Part shown: positions 12,585 to 20,894 of the stretch, in pieces
How positions within the stretch are numbered: position 1 is the stretch's first letter
Layout: the number at the start of each line of letters is the position of its first letter
NCBI GenBank assembly: GCA_022824925.1
Contig: JAJDYW010000040.1
Span: 1 to 64,000, forward strand
Length of the DNA: 64,000 nt
Direction: 5' to 3'
From: Dehalococcoidia bacterium
Lineage (GTDB): Bacteria; Chloroflexota; Dehalococcoidia; Tepidiformales; Tepidiformaceae
The notes under the pieces: model-generated
What the model saw: the letters and a program-made list of their open reading frames with translations, nothing else
Told to the model about the DNA's origin: nothing
Database searches by the model: none
Program-made: the position numbers and the translations under genes

Positions 12585-14525
12585 TCAGGCCGTCGCGAGG
12601 CTCGTCTTCCGGGCGGGACGGCGGTCCTCCAGGACCTCCATCGTCCGCCGCGCGATGCCGTCCCCGTCGAGGTCGTACACCCCGCGGTAGACCTTCTGCG
12701 GGCCGTGGTCGACGATGTCGTCCGGCATCGTCAGGTTCAGCAGGAGCGACTCGGGCAGGCCGTTGTCGGCGAGCAGCGCCAGGACCGCCTCCCCGAAGCC
12801 CCCCGCGCGCACGTTCTCCTCGGCCGTGATGATGCCGCCCGTCTCGCGCGCGGCCGCCAGGATCATCTCCTCGTCGAGCGGCTTCGCGAAGCGCGCGTTG
12901 ATGACCCGCGCGTCGATTCCCTCGCTCGCGAGCAGGTCGCCCGCCTTCGCGCACTCGATAACGGAAGCGCCGAACCCGATCAGGGTCACGTCGCGGCCGT
13001 CGCGCAGCAGCTCCGCCTGCCCCACCGGGATCTTCTGCATCGGCTGGTCCGTGGGCGCCCCGGGACCGGCCCCGCGCGGGTAGCGCACGGAGAACGGCAT
13101 GTCGTGCGCCACCGCCGTGCAGAGCAGGTCGCGCAGCTCCGCCTCGTCCTTGGGCGCGCTCACCACCATGTTGGGCAGGCAGCGCATGTAGGACGTGTCG
13201 ATGAAGCCCTGGTGCGTCTTGCCGTCGTCGCCGACGAACCCCGCGCGGTCCAGCGCGAAGATGACCGGCAGCTTCTGTACCACGATGTCGTGCACGATGG
13301 AGTCGAACCCGCGCTGCAGGAAGGTCGAGTAGATGGCGGCGATGGGACGCATCCCCTGCGTCGCCAGCCCCGCCGCGAACGTGACCCCGTGCTGCTCGGC
13401 GATGCCCACGTCGAAAACGCGCTCGGGGTGCTTCTTCTGCGTGGCCGCGAGGCCCGTCCCCTCGAGCATGGCCGCGGTGATCGCGACCACCCGCGGATCC
13501 TGCTCGATGAGCTCGTCCACGGCCTGCGCGAACACCTGGCTGTACGTGGGCGGCGCCTTCGGCGCGTCGGGCGCCGGCGCCTCCTTCAGCCAGAAGGTGC
13601 CGCTGTGGCTCTTTACCGGGTCCGCCGCCGCCTCCGGGATGCCGTGACCCTTGTTGGTCAGGATGTGAAGCAGCACGGGCTTGCCCCGCACCTTCTTCAC
13701 CGCGGAGAGCGTCGCTTCCAGCTCGCCGAGGTTGTGGCCGTCGATGGGCCCGTAGTAGTCGAAGCCGAACTGCTCCCAGAAGCTTGCCGGCACGATCAGG
13801 TCGCGCATGCTCGATTGCACGCGCTGCGCCCCCTGCCAGACGTCCCTCGCCAGGTTCCGCCCGATGGGGAACTGCTCCACCAGGCCGTCGATGCGGCCCT
13901 CGATCTCCTGCTTCACCCGCCGGTAGTGGGGCTCGATGCGCAGCTTGTTCACGTTCCGGCTGAGCGCCCCCACGTTCGGCGAGATCGACATCGAGTTGTC
14001 GTTCAGGATGACGATCAGGTTGGTGCCGAGGTGGCCGGCGTGGTTGAGCCCCTCGAAGGCCATGCCCGCCGTCATCGCGCCGTCGCCGATCACGGCGATG
14101 ACGTGGTGGTCCTCGCCGCGCAGGTCGCGCGCCGCGGCCATGCCCGTCGCCGCCGAGATGGACGTGCCCGCATGGCCCGCCCCGAAGAGGTCGTGCGGGC
14201 TCTCGTTGCGGTCGGCGAACCCCGAGAGCCCCTCGTACTGGCGGATGGTGTCCATCTGCTCGCGGCGCCCGGTCACCATCTTGTGGACGTACACCTGATG
14301 GCTCACGTCCCAGAGCATGCGGTCGGTGGGCGAATCGAACTGCCGGTGCAGCGCCAGCGTCAGCTCCACGACGCCCAGGTTCGACGCGAGGTGTCCGCCG
14401 CCCCCGATCCCCTGGATCGTGGCGACCAGCTCCTCGCGGATCTCCACCGCCAGCTGCTCGATCTCCTCCGATGAGAGACCGCGCAGGTCGGCGGGAGAAT
14501 TGATCTTGTCAAGCAAAAGGCCCAT
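12585..14525 (-). CDS. dxs: 1-deoxy-D-xylulose-5-phosphate synthase
   Basis: Dxs joins pyruvate and glyceraldehyde 3-phosphate to make DXP, the first committed step of the MEP isoprenoid pathway and a precursor for thiamine and pyridoxal. The 646 residues match the family. Visible motifs are GGGGHLASNLG near the N-terminus, the thiamine diphosphate signature GDGAMTAGMAFEGLNHAG, and in the transketolase pyrimidine domain GIAEQHGVTFAAGLA. The ATG is preceded by GAGGAGG. A promoter at 14623-14652 and a 10-base-pair inverted repeat in the leader lie upstream. Confidence 0.97.
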   Translation of the reverse strand: MGLLLDKINSPADLRGLSSEEIEQLAVEIREELVATIQGIGGGGHLASNLGVVELTLALHRQFDSPTDRMLWDVSHQVYVHKMVTGRREQMDTIRQYEGLSGFADRNESPHDLFGAGHAGTSISAATGMAAARDLRGEDHHVIAVIGDGAMTAGMAFEGLNHAGHLGTNLIVILNDNSMSISPNVGALSRNVNKLRIEPHYRRVKQEIEGRIDGLVEQFPIGRNLARDVWQGAQRVQSSMRDLIVPASFWEQFGFDYYGPIDGHNLGELEATLSAVKKVRGKPVLLHILTNKGHGIPEAAADPVKSHSGTFWLKEAPAPDAPKAPPTYSQVFAQAVDELIEQDPRVVAITAAMLEGTGLAATQKKHPERVFDVGIAEQHGVTFAAGLATQGMRPIAAIYSTFLQRGFDSIVHDIVVQKLPVIFALDRAGFVGDDGKTHQGFIDTSYMRCLPNMVVSAPKDEAELRDLLCTAVAHDMPFSVRYPRGAGPGAPTDQPMQKIPVGQAELLRDGRDVTLIGFGASVIECAKAGDLLASEGIDARVINARFAKPLDEEMILAAARETGGIITAEENVRAGGFGEAVLALLADNGLPESLLLNLTMPDDIVDHGPQKVYRGVYDLDGDGIARRTMEVLEDRRPARKTSLATA

Positions 14526-14543
14526 GGCAAGCCTCCTCGAAGC

Positions 14544-14576
14544 CCGTGGATCGAGTAAAACAGGTGCGATCCACGG
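14544..14576 (-). repeat. Perfect 10-bp inverted repeat in the dxs leader
   Basis: CCGTGGATCG and CGATCCACGG flank a 13-base loop, between the predicted dxs transcription start (near 14616) and its Shine-Dalgarno (about 14529-14535). No run of T follows on either strand, so it is not a normal terminator. It could be an operator for a dimeric repressor or an RNA hairpin that affects dxs translation. Confidence 0.6.
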
Positions 14577-14622
14577 TTGCAGTCAGAGCGCTTACGTGCG
14601 ACCGCCGACCGCGACTCGCTGA

Positions 14623-14652
14623 CATATACGCGAGGCGAAGGCAGAAGGTCAA
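14623..14652 (-). promoter_or_regulatory. Promoter of dxs
   Basis: On the minus strand TTGACC (14652-14647) and TATATG (14628-14623) are separated by 18 bases, a good sigma-70-type match. It lies between the histidine kinase gene and dxs, so dxs can be transcribed independently of the two-component genes. Confidence 0.6.
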
Positions 14653-14674
14653 GATAACGTTAAGGCGAGAAAAT

Positions 14675-15895
14675 TCACGTTCCGTGCCCGGCGGCTCCGT
14701 TCTCCGCCGTCGCGTGGGGGACGTGGAGCGTGAACGTGGCGCCCTCCCCGGGCGTCGACTCGACCTTGACCGCGCCCCCCATCGAGTCCATCAGCTCCCG
14801 CACGATCGCCAGCCCCAGCCCCGAGCCGCCCCGGCCCCGCACGCGGCTGCGGTCCACCCGGTAGAAGCGCTCGAACACGTGCCCCAGGTCCTCCGGGGGG
14901 ATGCCGGGGCCGTCGTCCCGCACGCGGATCCAGGCGCGGTCCTCACCGCAGCCGCTCTCGACCGACACGGTCGCGCCCTCGCCCGAGTGCTTCACGGCGT
15001 TGTCGACCAGGTTCAGCACGCAGCGGTAGAGCAGGTCCGTCCGCGCGATTGCCGGGCAGGCCCCGTTTGCCTCGCTGGTGAGGTTCACGCTCGCGAGCTC
15101 GGCGAGCGGGGCCAGCTCCTCGATCGCCATCGCCACCAGCTCGTCCGGGTGCACCACCTCGAGGGGCAGTGATCCCTGCGGGGCGGTCAGCAGCAGCAGA
15201 TCCTCGCTCAGGCTGGTCAGGCGCTCCGTCTGCCCCTTCACCGTCTCCAGGAGGACGCGCTGCTCGTCGGGGTCGTCCTCGCCCACCATCTCCGCCACCT
15301 CGATGTTCGTGCGGATGGCGGCGAGCGGCGTGCGCAGCTCGTGCGAGGCGTCCTGCACGAACCGCCGTTGCGACTCGAACCCCCGCTCGATGCGGTCGAT
15401 CATCGAGTCGAACGTGTCCGCCAGGTTCTTCAGCTCGTCCTCCGGACCCTCGTGGTTGATCCGCTGGGAGAGGTTGGTGGCGCTGATCTCGGAGGCCACG
15501 TCGGTGATGTCGCGCACCGGCCGCAGGAGGATCCCGGAGAGCGCGAAGCCCCCGAATCCGGAGATGATGGCCAGTCCGAAGCCGGCCACGATCGACCACG
15601 TCCGCAACCGGTCCAGGTTCTCGGCGCGGAACTCGTCGCCGGCCTGCTCCACCAGCATGGCGGGCGTCATGTCGTCCATGGGGCCGGCCCCGCCGCCGCT
15701 CGCCTCGCCCTCGGCGTCCCCGCCGGCGGCCGCGATGCCCGAGGCCTGCCATTCCTCCTCGGTCAGTCCCATGTGCTCCATCACGGCGCTGTCGTCGGGC
15801 TCGTCGATGCGCGCGGCGATGTTGAGGAAGAGGATGAAGGCCAGGCCCAGGATCAGCAGGAGCGTGGAGTACCAGACCGTGAGCCGGAAGCGCAC
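14675..15895 (-). CDS. Two-component sensor histidine kinase
   Basis: Membrane kinase of 406 residues with GTG start. TM1 is at about residues 7-27; TM2 near 104-126 (VAGFGLAIISGFGGFAL); between them is a periplasmic stretch of about 75 residues with an acidic, glycine-rich part. After a HAMP region comes the H box SHELRTPLAAIRTN, the N box NLVDNAVKHS, then DDGPGIPPEDLG and GGSGLGLAIV for ATP binding. It follows its response regulator by 28 bases. The signal is not evident from sequence. Confidence 0.95.
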   Translation of the reverse strand: MRFRLTVWYSTLLLILGLAFILFLNIAARIDEPDDSAVMEHMGLTEEEWQASGIAAAGGDAEGEASGGGAGPMDDMTPAMLVEQAGDEFRAENLDRLRTWSIVAGFGLAIISGFGGFALSGILLRPVRDITDVASEISATNLSQRINHEGPEDELKNLADTFDSMIDRIERGFESQRRFVQDASHELRTPLAAIRTNIEVAEMVGEDDPDEQRVLLETVKGQTERLTSLSEDLLLLTAPQGSLPLEVVHPDELVAMAIEELAPLAELASVNLTSEANGACPAIARTDLLYRCVLNLVDNAVKHSGEGATVSVESGCGEDRAWIRVRDDGPGIPPEDLGHVFERFYRVDRSRVRGRGGSGLGLAIVRELMDSMGGAVKVESTPGEGATFTLHVPHATAENGAAGHGT

Positions 15896-15923
15896 GGTCC
15901 TGACGACGGGCGGCAGTTGCAGC

Positions 15924-16586
15924 CTAGAGGACGTAGCCCTTCCCCCGGATGGTGGTGATCATCGCTTCCTCGAAGCCGTCGTTCAGCTTGCGGCGCAGGT
16001 TGTTCATGTGGACCTTCACCGTCTGCGTGAACGGGTTCATGCGTTCGTCCCAGATGCGCTCGATGAGCTCCTCCTGGGGAACCGCCCGGCCCTCGTGGCG
16101 GGCCAGGTAGTAGAGCAGCTCGAACTCCTTGGGCGTGAGGTGGATGGAGACACCCTCCCGCGTGACCATGTTCGTGTTCGGGTCCAGGTCCAGCCCCCGC
16201 GTCGAGAGCACGGGGTCGAGCGGCGTGCCCTCTCGACGGGTGACCGCCCGGATGCGCGCCGCCAGCTCGCTGAAGGCGAACGGCTTCACGAGGTAGTCGT
16301 CGGCGCCCTCGTCCAGCCCCTCCACGCGCTCGCGGATGCCGCTGCGGGCAGTCAACATAATGATGCCGCCGCCGAACTCGTCGGCTCGCAGCTGGCGGCA
16401 CACCTCGATGCCGTCGACGCGGGGCAGGTTGAGGTCGAGGCAGACCACGTCGTAGGAAGCGCCGCCCGCCTTCTCGAGCGCCTCCGCGCCGTCGTAGGCG
16501 ACATCGACGGCGTAGCCGAGCTTGGTCAGCCCGCGGTCGAGCGCGGAAGCCAGGGACTGTTCGTCTTCTACAACCAGGACTCGCAT
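15924..16586 (-). CDS. OmpR/PhoB-family response regulator
   Basis: This 220-residue DNA-binding regulator has a receiver domain with acidic residues VVEDE at the N-terminus, phosphoacceptor Asp51 in CLDLNLPR, and lysine in LVKPFAF. The C-terminal winged helix includes LTPKEFELLYYLARHEG and ends in GKGYVL, as in PhoB-type regulators. It is the first gene of an operon with the adjacent kinase. ATG is preceded by GGAGAGG at normal spacing. A 13-base palindrome overlaps its probable -10 box, suggesting autoregulation. Confidence 0.96.
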   Translation of the reverse strand: MRVLVVEDEQSLASALDRGLTKLGYAVDVAYDGAEALEKAGGASYDVVCLDLNLPRVDGIEVCRQLRADEFGGGIIMLTARSGIRERVEGLDEGADDYLVKPFAFSELAARIRAVTRREGTPLDPVLSTRGLDLDPNTNMVTREGVSIHLTPKEFELLYYLARHEGRAVPQEELIERIWDERMNPFTQTVKVHMNNLRRKLNDGFEEAMITTIRGKGYVL

Positions 16587-16611
16587 GGCAACCTCTCCAC
16601 GGTTCTCGCTG

Positions 16612-16625
16612 ATCCTAGCCTAGGA
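16612..16625 (-). promoter_or_regulatory. Palindrome TCCTAG-C-CTAGGA overlapping the -10 of the response regulator gene
   Basis: A perfect 6-1-6 palindrome (16613-16625) overlaps TAGGAT (minus strand, 16617-16612), a plausible -10 box about 26 bases before the regulator's ATG. Its position fits a repressor operator. Which protein binds is unknown. Confidence 0.4.
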
Positions 16626-16728
16626 CAGGGGTGGGAACCGCAGGGTAAAGGTCCGGGGAGGGGCGGTGGGGTGCAATCCAGGCTGCATTGCGAGATGCGA
16701 GCCGACCACGAAGACGGCGTCTCACCTG

Positions 16729-16743
16729 TGATACACTCCCTCC
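16729..16743 (+). promoter_or_regulatory. Extended -10 promoter of the toxin-antitoxin pair (leaderless)
   Basis: TG-A-TACACT is an extended -10 box ending at 16737, six bases before the ATG at 16744. Transcription should start at the A of the start codon, and no Shine-Dalgarno is present. Confidence 0.5.
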
Positions 16744-16980
16744 ATGGACACAGTCACGATCCGTGAGCTACGCAACAACGGGGGCGCCGTCATCAATCGA
16801 GTTCAGGCTGGCGAGACCCTGATCGTCAGCAGGGATGGACATGCTGTCGCAGAGCTCCGCCCGCTGGCCCGGACTCCTCTGGACGCAAGGACGTTGCTGG
16901 AACGCTGGCGCCGCCTGCCCGACATCGATCCGGTCGCTTTCCGGCGTGACATCGACCGGATCATCGATCCTTCGCTGTGA
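16744..16980 (+). CDS. Type II antitoxin, Phd/YefM family
   Basis: The 78-residue protein has the Phd/YefM N-terminal fold: TVTIRELRNNGGAVINRVQAGE followed by LIVSRDGHAVAELRP, the DNA-binding half. The C-terminal half (LLERWRRLPDIDPVAFRRDI) would wrap the toxin. It probably neutralises the PIN toxin encoded next and represses the operon. The GTG of the toxin gene overlaps its TGA stop. The start is leaderless. Confidence 0.88.
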   Translation: MDTVTIRELRNNGGAVINRVQAGETLIVSRDGHAVAELRPLARTPLDARTLLERWRRLPDIDPVAFRRDIDRIIDPSL

Positions 16981-17402
16981 CTTCTCCGGGTGAAGGAGCG
17001 GGAATCCTCGACACGAACGTCGTCATCCTCCTCTCGCGCCTGCCCGACCCCCGCTATCTCCCCAGCCAGCCGCTCATCACGGCAATCACCCTCGCAGAGT
17101 TGAGCGCGGGGCCCCTGGCGGCATCCGACGAGGCAGAGCGCGCCCGTCGCCAGGTCCGGCTCCAGCAGGCCGAGGCGGACTTCGTGCCCCTGCCCTTCGA
17201 TGAGGCTGCCGCCAGGGTGTTCGGCCGGGTCGCCGCCGACCTGCGTGGCGCGGGGCGGAAGCCTGCCGCGCGAGCGTACGACGCGCTGATCGCAGCCATC
17301 GCGGTTGCGAATGGGCTCCCCCTGTACACGGTCAACCCGGACGACTTCGCCGGCATCTCCGAGCTCGAAGTCGTCCCCGTGCCCCACCCTGACCAGCACT
17401 GA
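16977..17402 (+). CDS. vapC: VapC-family PIN-domain toxin (RNase)
   Basis: The PIN domain ribonuclease has 141 residues. The acidic metal-binding residues are visible: Asp in GILDTNVVI near the N-terminus, Glu in TLAELSAGPL, Asp in AYDALIAAIA, and Asp near the end in NPDDFAGI. VapC toxins usually cut tRNA or rRNA. It is translationally coupled to the Phd-type antitoxin by a 4-base overlap. A 7-base-pair hairpin follows directly after the stop. Confidence 0.92.
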   Translation: MTSPGEGAGILDTNVVILLSRLPDPRYLPSQPLITAITLAELSAGPLAASDEAERARRQVRLQQAEADFVPLPFDEAAARVFGRVAADLRGAGRKPAARAYDALIAAIAVANGLPLYTVNPDDFAGISELEVVPVPHPDQH

Positions 17403-17418
17403 GCGCCTCAAGAGGCGC
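17403..17418 (+). terminator. Hairpin after vapC (GCGCCTC/GAGGCGC), no T run
   Basis: A 7-base-pair perfect inverted repeat with a 2-base centre begins one base after the vapC stop codon. No T-tract follows, so it may be a weak or factor-assisted terminator or an mRNA end stabiliser. Confidence 0.35.
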
Positions 17419-17438
17419 CCACGACCCCCATATCCACT

Positions 17439-17463
17439 CTATTCCCGCACATAACTGGAATAG
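17439..17463. repeat. Inverted repeat CTATTCC-N11-GGAATAG
   Basis: Two 7-base arms separated by 11 bases, extended on both sides by CAC/GTG with one extra base. It lies in an AT-richer patch between vapC and the propeller gene, about 100 bases upstream of the latter. It has the form of an operator for a dimeric regulator; no binding protein can be named. Confidence 0.4.
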
Positions 17464-17546
17464 TGCGAAGTTAATCGACCGCTCCCGTTATCCCGTCTCC
17501 ACCCCCTTCACACCCCCGCCGGGGCCGACCACGACGCCCCATCCCC

Positions 17547-17562
17547 TACAATCCCCTCGAAC
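17547..17562 (+). promoter_or_regulatory. Candidate near-leaderless promoter of the beta-propeller gene
   Basis: TACAAT (17547-17552) lies 10 bases before the GTG start. A transcription start at 17559-17561 would leave a leader of only 2-4 bases. No Shine-Dalgarno is visible. Confidence 0.4.
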
Positions 17563-18732
17563 GTGTCTGCGCCCATCGTCGCCGCCGAGTCCGGCAAGGC
17601 CGTCACCCTCCTCCGCCCCGATGCGGACGGCTGGCGTGCGTCGTGGCTCGTGCGCGCCGGTTTCTGGCCGGCCTGGCGGCCCGGCCACGACGCCCTCTCC
17701 GTCTCCGTCGTCTCCGGCGAGGGCAACCGCCAGCGCAGCGCCATCGAGATGCTCGACCTGGACGGCAACCACCTCCGCACCCTCTACGAGAGCCCCCTCG
17801 GCGGCGAGGCCGTCATCGCGCCCAACGTTCCCCACTACGCGCTCTGGTCCCCCACCGGCGACCAGCTCGCCCTGGTGGCGCAGGGAAGCGCCGGGCTGAC
17901 CCTCTTCCTCAGCGAAGCGGACGGCCCCCTGATCGCCGACCCCATCCAGACCGGCGCCCCCCTCTTCCTCGCCTGGTCCCCCGATAGCCGCCGCCTGGCC
18001 GTCCACGCCGGCGTCAACCTCTCCGTCCTCGAGCTCGCCGAGGCCCGCGCGTCCCGCCCCATCTCCGCCGATGCGCGCGGCTTCCGCACCCCCGCCTTCA
18101 GCGATGACGGCGAACTGCTCGCCTTCGCCGAGCCCGACGGCAGCGGCGACGGCGTGGTCGTGCGCGTCGCGAGGGGGACCGGCCAGCCAACGGAGACCGT
18201 TCACGAGCTGCCCGGGGGCGTCGCCCTCGCCTTCCGCCCCGGAACCCGCACCCTCACGGTCGCGGTCACGACGCGGCCTGCGTCCGGGGCCTTCGACGAG
18301 CTCTGGGCCATCGACCTCGCCACCGGCGGCGAGCCCCGGCGCCTGCTGCAACGGGGCTTCGCCAGCTTCTTCTGGGATCCCGCCGGCGAGAAGCTCGCCT
18401 TCATCGTCCCTTCCAGCACCGGCGATAGCTCGGTCTCCCTCTTTGCGCGCACCCCCACGGGCGAGTTCCTCGGCGCCAGCGCCCCCTTCCTCCCCTCCGG
18501 CGACTTCCAGACGATGGCGGGCTTCTTCGACCAGTACGGCCGCTCGCACCGCCTCTGGGCGCCCGACGGCTCCGCCATCCTCGCCGCCGGACGCCTCCTC
18601 ACCGACGCCCCCGCCGCCGCCTTCGGCGACGGCTCGCACGACGCCGTCCTCCGCTGGCGCCCCGAGCGGGGCGCCCCCATCGAGCGCATCGGCGAGGGCG
18701 GCATCGGCTTCTACCCTCCACCCGCTCCATAA
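17563..18732 (+). CDS. TolB/PD40-like beta-propeller protein
   Basis: The 389-residue protein has repeated segments of the WD40-like PD40 type, such as LFLAWSPDSRRLAVHAG, PAFSDDGELLAFAEPDG and FFWDPAGEKLAFIVPS, each a propeller blade. No signal peptide or membrane segment is visible from the GTG start, so it seems cytoplasmic unless the start is wrong. PD40 propellers act as binding platforms or as domains of peptidases; no catalytic domain is seen here. Start: GTG at 17563 close behind a TACAAT box. The C-terminal processing protease gene follows 95 bases downstream. Confidence 0.75.
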   Translation: MSAPIVAAESGKAVTLLRPDADGWRASWLVRAGFWPAWRPGHDALSVSVVSGEGNRQRSAIEMLDLDGNHLRTLYESPLGGEAVIAPNVPHYALWSPTGDQLALVAQGSAGLTLFLSEADGPLIADPIQTGAPLFLAWSPDSRRLAVHAGVNLSVLELAEARASRPISADARGFRTPAFSDDGELLAFAEPDGSGDGVVVRVARGTGQPTETVHELPGGVALAFRPGTRTLTVAVTTRPASGAFDELWAIDLATGGEPRRLLQRGFASFFWDPAGEKLAFIVPSSTGDSSVSLFARTPTGEFLGASAPFLPSGDFQTMAGFFDQYGRSHRLWAPDGSAILAAGRLLTDAPAAAFGDGSHDAVLRWRPERGAPIERIGEGGIGFYPPPAP

Positions 18733-18827
18733 GGCTGGCATAAAGGGCCACGCGCGCCTCGCGTTGCCGCCCGCTACCCCCACCCCTACACTCGAACAAC
18801 GGCCAAGGTGGCCCCCCGGAGCACTCA

Positions 18828-20333
18828 ATGGACCCCTCCCCCTCCCAGGACCCTGTACCCGCGTCCCCGCAGCCCCAGGGCTCGTCGCGCGTGCGCGGTT
18901 TCGCCTTCGCCCTGCTCGCCGTGGCGGGTCTGCTGCTCACCTTCGGCCTCGGCTGGGGCGTCAGCGACCTCACCGGCGACGAGACGGTCATCGTCCAGGC
19001 CCCCGCCCAGGCCGCTGCTGCGGGCGACGACGAGCCGGACGGCGCCGCTGCGCAGGAACCGGCCGGCGAGCGCTCCGAGCTCGCCGTGGGCGCGTCCATC
19101 CTCGAGGAGACCTTCGACGTCCTGAAGGAGGAGTTCGTCGACAAGGAGATCCTCGACGAGCGCACCTTCCGCGACGCCGCCATCCGTGGCGCCATCGATT
19201 CCCTCAACGACCCCTACACCGAGTACCTCAGCCCCGGCGACCTGGCCCTCGGCATCGGCGAGATCGAGTCCACCTACGAGGGCATCGGCGCGACCGTCTC
19301 CGACCGCACCGGCCAGATCCAGATCGTCTCGCCGTTCCGCGGCTCCCCCGCCGAGAAGGCAGGCATCCGCCCCGGCGACATCATCCTCGCCGTCGACGGT
19401 GAATCCACCGAGGGCTGGTCCGACCAGCAGGCCGTCCAGCGCATCCGCGGCCCCCGCGGCACCGAGGTCGTCCTTACCGTGCAGCACACCGACCTCGGCC
19501 CCGGGCCCGAGGTCGAGGACATCACCATCGTCCGCGACCAGATCCTGATCCAGAGCGTTTTCACCGAGCCCCGCCTCGAGATCATCCCCGGTACCTCCGG
19601 CGACGACCTCGTCGACCGCGATGGCAACGTCGTCGATGACATCTTTTATGTGAACATCTCGCAGTTCCACTCGGACACGCCCGCCGAGCTTCGCGCCGCC
19701 CTCTCCGACGTCGAGAACGGCGACTACATCGGCCTCATCATCGACGTGCGCTCCAACCCCGGCGGCCTCCTCCGCCAGACCGTCGAGGCGACCGACGAGT
19801 TCCTGGAGGGCGGCGAGATCCTGAGCGAGATCGACGCCGACGGGAACCTCCGCACCTTCGGCGCGCAGACGGGCGGCGTCGCCACCTCGATTCCCATCGT
19901 CATCCTCCAGGACGACGGCAGCGCCAGCGGCGCCGAGGTCCTCGCCGCCGCATTGGTCGATAACGGCCGCGCGACCGTCGTGGGCGTGCGCTCCTTCGGC
20001 AAGGGCACCGTCAACCAGCTTCACCCGCTCACCAAGTGCGGCGAGCCCGCCGGCTGCGGCGCCCTCTACATCACCATCGGCCGCTGGCTGCGGCCCAACG
20101 GGCAGGCCATCGAAGGCCTGGGCATCGCCCCCGACTTCGAGCTCCCGCTCCTCGGCGACGACTACATCGACTTCGGAGACCTCCAGGTCTTCGCCGCCAT
20201 CGACATTCTCCGCGGCATCGAGCCCCCGCCCCCGCCCGAGCGCGTCCTCGACGAGGACGAGGAGGAGCGGGACGTCCCGGCTGTGATCGAGCGCGAGGAT
20301 CCCCACGCCCAGGAGTCCGCCGAGGACGAATAG
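18828..20333 (+). CDS. S41-family C-terminal processing peptidase (CtpA-like)
   Basis: Membrane-anchored serine protease of 501 residues. A signal anchor lies at about residues 22-42 (GFAFALLAVAGLLLTFGLGW). A tail-specific protease N-domain and a PDZ domain (ISPFRGSPAEKAGIRPGD-like segment, about 165-240) are followed by the S41 core, with the nucleophile serine in DDGSASGAEVLAAAL and the lysine in RSFGKGTVNQ. The C-terminus is acidic and proline-rich. These proteases trim extracytoplasmic proteins. ATG has GGAG at 18817-18821. smpB follows. Confidence 0.93.
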   Translation: MDPSPSQDPVPASPQPQGSSRVRGFAFALLAVAGLLLTFGLGWGVSDLTGDETVIVQAPAQAAAAGDDEPDGAAAQEPAGERSELAVGASILEETFDVLKEEFVDKEILDERTFRDAAIRGAIDSLNDPYTEYLSPGDLALGIGEIESTYEGIGATVSDRTGQIQIVSPFRGSPAEKAGIRPGDIILAVDGESTEGWSDQQAVQRIRGPRGTEVVLTVQHTDLGPGPEVEDITIVRDQILIQSVFTEPRLEIIPGTSGDDLVDRDGNVVDDIFYVNISQFHSDTPAELRAALSDVENGDYIGLIIDVRSNPGGLLRQTVEATDEFLEGGEILSEIDADGNLRTFGAQTGGVATSIPIVILQDDGSASGAEVLAAALVDNGRATVVGVRSFGKGTVNQLHPLTKCGEPAGCGALYITIGRWLRPNGQAIEGLGIAPDFELPLLGDDYIDFGDLQVFAAIDILRGIEPPPPPERVLDEDEEERDVPAVIEREDPHAQESAEDE

Positions 20334-20375
20334 CCCCGGTTTGGGTCCGGGCCGGGGGCGTGCGAGACTGGAAGC

Positions 20376-20834
20376 ATGGCCCCCGGAGACGGCATCGTTG
20401 CCCGCAACCGCCGCGCCCTGCGCGACTACGAGATCCTCGACACGTACGAGGCCGGCCTCGCGCTGACCGGCTCCGAGATCAAGTCGATCCGCCTCGGCAA
20501 GGTCGATATCCAGGGCTCCTACGGCCGCCTTCGGGGCGGCGAGGCCTGGCTCCTCGACGCCTACATCGCCCCCTACCAGAACGCTGGCTACTCCCCCCAC
20601 GAGTCGCGCCGCGACCGCAAGCTCCTGCTCCACAAGAAGGAGCTGCGCCGCATCCGCGCCGCCCTCGATGAACGTGGCCTCACGCTCGTGCCGCTCAACT
20701 TGCACCTGAAGCGGGGCATGGCCAAGGTCGAGCTGGGCGTCGCCCGCGGCATCAAGCGTTATGACAAGCGCCGCAAGATCCGCGAGCGCGAGGAAGGCCG
20801 CCAGGTCGCCCGCGCCCTCCGCCACTCCGCCTGA
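20376..20834 (+). CDS. smpB: SsrA-binding protein SmpB
   Basis: SmpB carries tmRNA into stalled ribosomes for trans-translation. The 152 residues show the family signature at the N-terminus (RNRRALRDYEILDTYEAGL), GSEIKSIRLGKVDIQGSY, and the basic C-terminal tail KRYDKRRKIREREEGRQ that mimics the mRNA. GAGACT lies 6 bases before the ATG, so transcription may start at the ATG, though GGAAG immediately upstream is present. The tmRNA gene follows 60 bases later, the common smpB-ssrA order. Confidence 0.97.
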   Translation: MAPGDGIVARNRRALRDYEILDTYEAGLALTGSEIKSIRLGKVDIQGSYGRLRGGEAWLLDAYIAPYQNAGYSPHESRRDRKLLLHKKELRRIRAALDERGLTLVPLNLHLKRGMAKVELGVARGIKRYDKRRKIREREEGRQVARALRHSA

Positions 20835-20894
20835 CGCTCCCGGCGCCACCGCCCGCTTGTACCCCGGAACGCGTGTGCTACGCTGGATCCATCT

